Shown here piece by piece: positions 63,382 to 64,000 of a DNA stretch of 64,000 bases. Source of the stretch: SZUA-547 sp963669265 (GTDB taxonomy: Bacteria; Pseudomonadota; Alphaproteobacteria; Rhodobacterales; Rhodobacteraceae). The notes beneath the pieces are model-generated. The model did not search any database, was not told where the DNA came from, and saw only the letters and a program-made list of their open reading frames with translations. The stretch is from the NCBI GenBank assembly GCA_963669265.1, contig OY769916.1, positions 3,286,001 through 3,350,000 of the forward strand, written 5' to 3'. The translations under genes and the position numbers were made by a program. The number at the start of each line of letters is the position of its first letter. Position 1 is the first letter of the stretch.

Positions 63382-64000
63382 ATGGCCAAAAAGTCTCAGC
63401 AACAGCTGAAGAGAGAAGCCGACGACCTAAAGTCGCTCTGCGCGGCCGCGCGCAGCAAAGAGCGTAACTGCGCCGTAGTGATCTGCGCCGAAAGTCTCGC
63501 AATGGAAGCCGATCCTCGGTTGACCCACGAAAACCTGAGATAAAAGGCGAAGACCTAGAAGGGCGCGACGGCGAAAGGCCTCCTCGGCAATCTCAAGGTC
63601 AACGGCACGAAGATCGAAATCGCCTGCCTCGAAGAGCCTCCGGGGGGGTATGGAGACCAAGTTCAAACAGTACCTCGCGAAAATCGGCCTCAAGATGAAG
63701 CCTATCCTGATCCCGCCTCTGGCTGAGGAGGCGCCTGACGTCGAGGAGGCGCCGGAGGAAGACGTCGAGGACGAGGAGGAGGTCGCCGGCGCCGATATCG
63801 GCGAATTGCTGCAAAAGGCGCGCAAGAAACCCTACAACGCCGCCTGGCTGCTGGGCGATAGCGGTATGGTTCTGAGAGCCCATCCGCGCCATCCGATCGA
63901 AAAGCTCAATCAGCAGGCGAAGAAGGATGGCGGCGGGCCCCGCGGCGCCCGCGGCGTCATGACCGTCACCGGGAAAACCGTCACGCTTCATTGTGAGGAC
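63382..64000 (+). pseudogene. Broken paralogue of the tandem-domain partner protein
   Basis: Begins MAKKSQQQLKREADDLK at 63382 and follows the 3018-4319 protein: MEADPRLTHENLR, then TAA (63541-63543), KAKT, TAG (63556-63558), KGATAKGLLGNLKVNGTKIE, then a +1 shift in a G-run near 63644. The frame continues from METKFKQYLAKIGLKMKPIL to the window edge, including the second domain (NAAWLLGDSGMVLRAHPRHP). Each stop lies where the intact paralogue has Lys or a similar codon, one base away. The downstream part could still be translated from ATG 63650 behind a G-rich stretch. The gene runs off the right edge. Confidence 0.75.

Overview
The window is chromosomal or large-replicon DNA from a GC-rich alphaproteobacterium, most likely a metabolically versatile Rhodobacterales- or Rhizobiales-like organism. 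The evidence is the combination of two TRAP transporters, a tripartite tricarboxylate transporter (TTT), polar amino-acid ABC systems, a dimethylglycine-dehydrogenase/Rieske demethylase cluster, and alphaproteobacterial-type IS6 elements. No ribosomal, tRNA or core housekeeping gene is present. This is an accessory, catabolism-rich region broken up by insertion sequences.

Layout. (1) 1-4319 (minus): the C-terminally open end of a giant toxin-like protein of more than 1000 residues, overlapped by a partner gene with two copies of an unrecognised domain. A broken paralogue of the partner lies at the far right edge (63382-64000). (2) 4537-5426: an IS6 element behind a fragment of an older IS6 end. 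(3) 5571-26000: a large catabolic island with two divergent GST-like genes, two complete TRAP transporters (dctPQM), two paralogous MarR regulators, an aldehyde dehydrogenase, a periplasmic sulfatase, an eight-haem cytochrome with HEAT/TPR tail, hydantoinase/oxoprolinase subunits A and B, and a flavoprotein monooxygenase. Four promoters in the island share a similar architecture, and three of them carry a GCTA-N3-TAGC-like element inside the spacer, suggesting one MarR-controlled regulon. (4) 26241-29777: tcuR/tcuA/tcuB-like tricarballylate oxidation, with the tcuB tail fused into an IS end. (5) 29730-32130: two IS6 copies bracketing a decapitated amino-acid ABC ATPase. (6) 32202-36827: a four-gene minus-strand oxidoreductase operon (CmcJ-like, LLM flavin enzyme, SDR, enoyl-CoA hydratase family) with a divergent LysR regulator.

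(7) 37293-40538: a complete opine/histidine-type ABC transporter, followed by an IS6 relic. (8) 41230-46163: a glycine-betaine/dimethylglycine-type demethylation operon containing a 26-codon overlapping ORF, with a GcvA-like regulator. (9) 46660-51347: a NarL-type two-component system convergent with an unusual locus. That locus has two exported Gly/Ser-repeat proteins flanking a fusion of an HPr-kinase-like domain and a PqqD-like peptide-chaperone domain. It is the best candidate here for an undescribed system, plausibly one that modifies serines of the repeat proteins. (10) 51690-54456: relics (IS6, LacI, a UgpC/MalK-type ATPase with an in-frame stop) and a cytochrome b561-like membrane protein. 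(11) 54710-59964: TTT transporter tctCBA with a fumarase/PcaB-superfamily lyase and a divergent LysR gene. (12) 59995-64000: IS1182-like and DUF11-repeat remnants, an FAD/NAD(P)-binding protein, two small exported proteins, and the broken paralogue of the left-edge partner gene.

All assignments come from reading the sequence and family knowledge; no database search was run. Start codons were chosen from Shine-Dalgarno sites, overlaps and homology to family N-termini.
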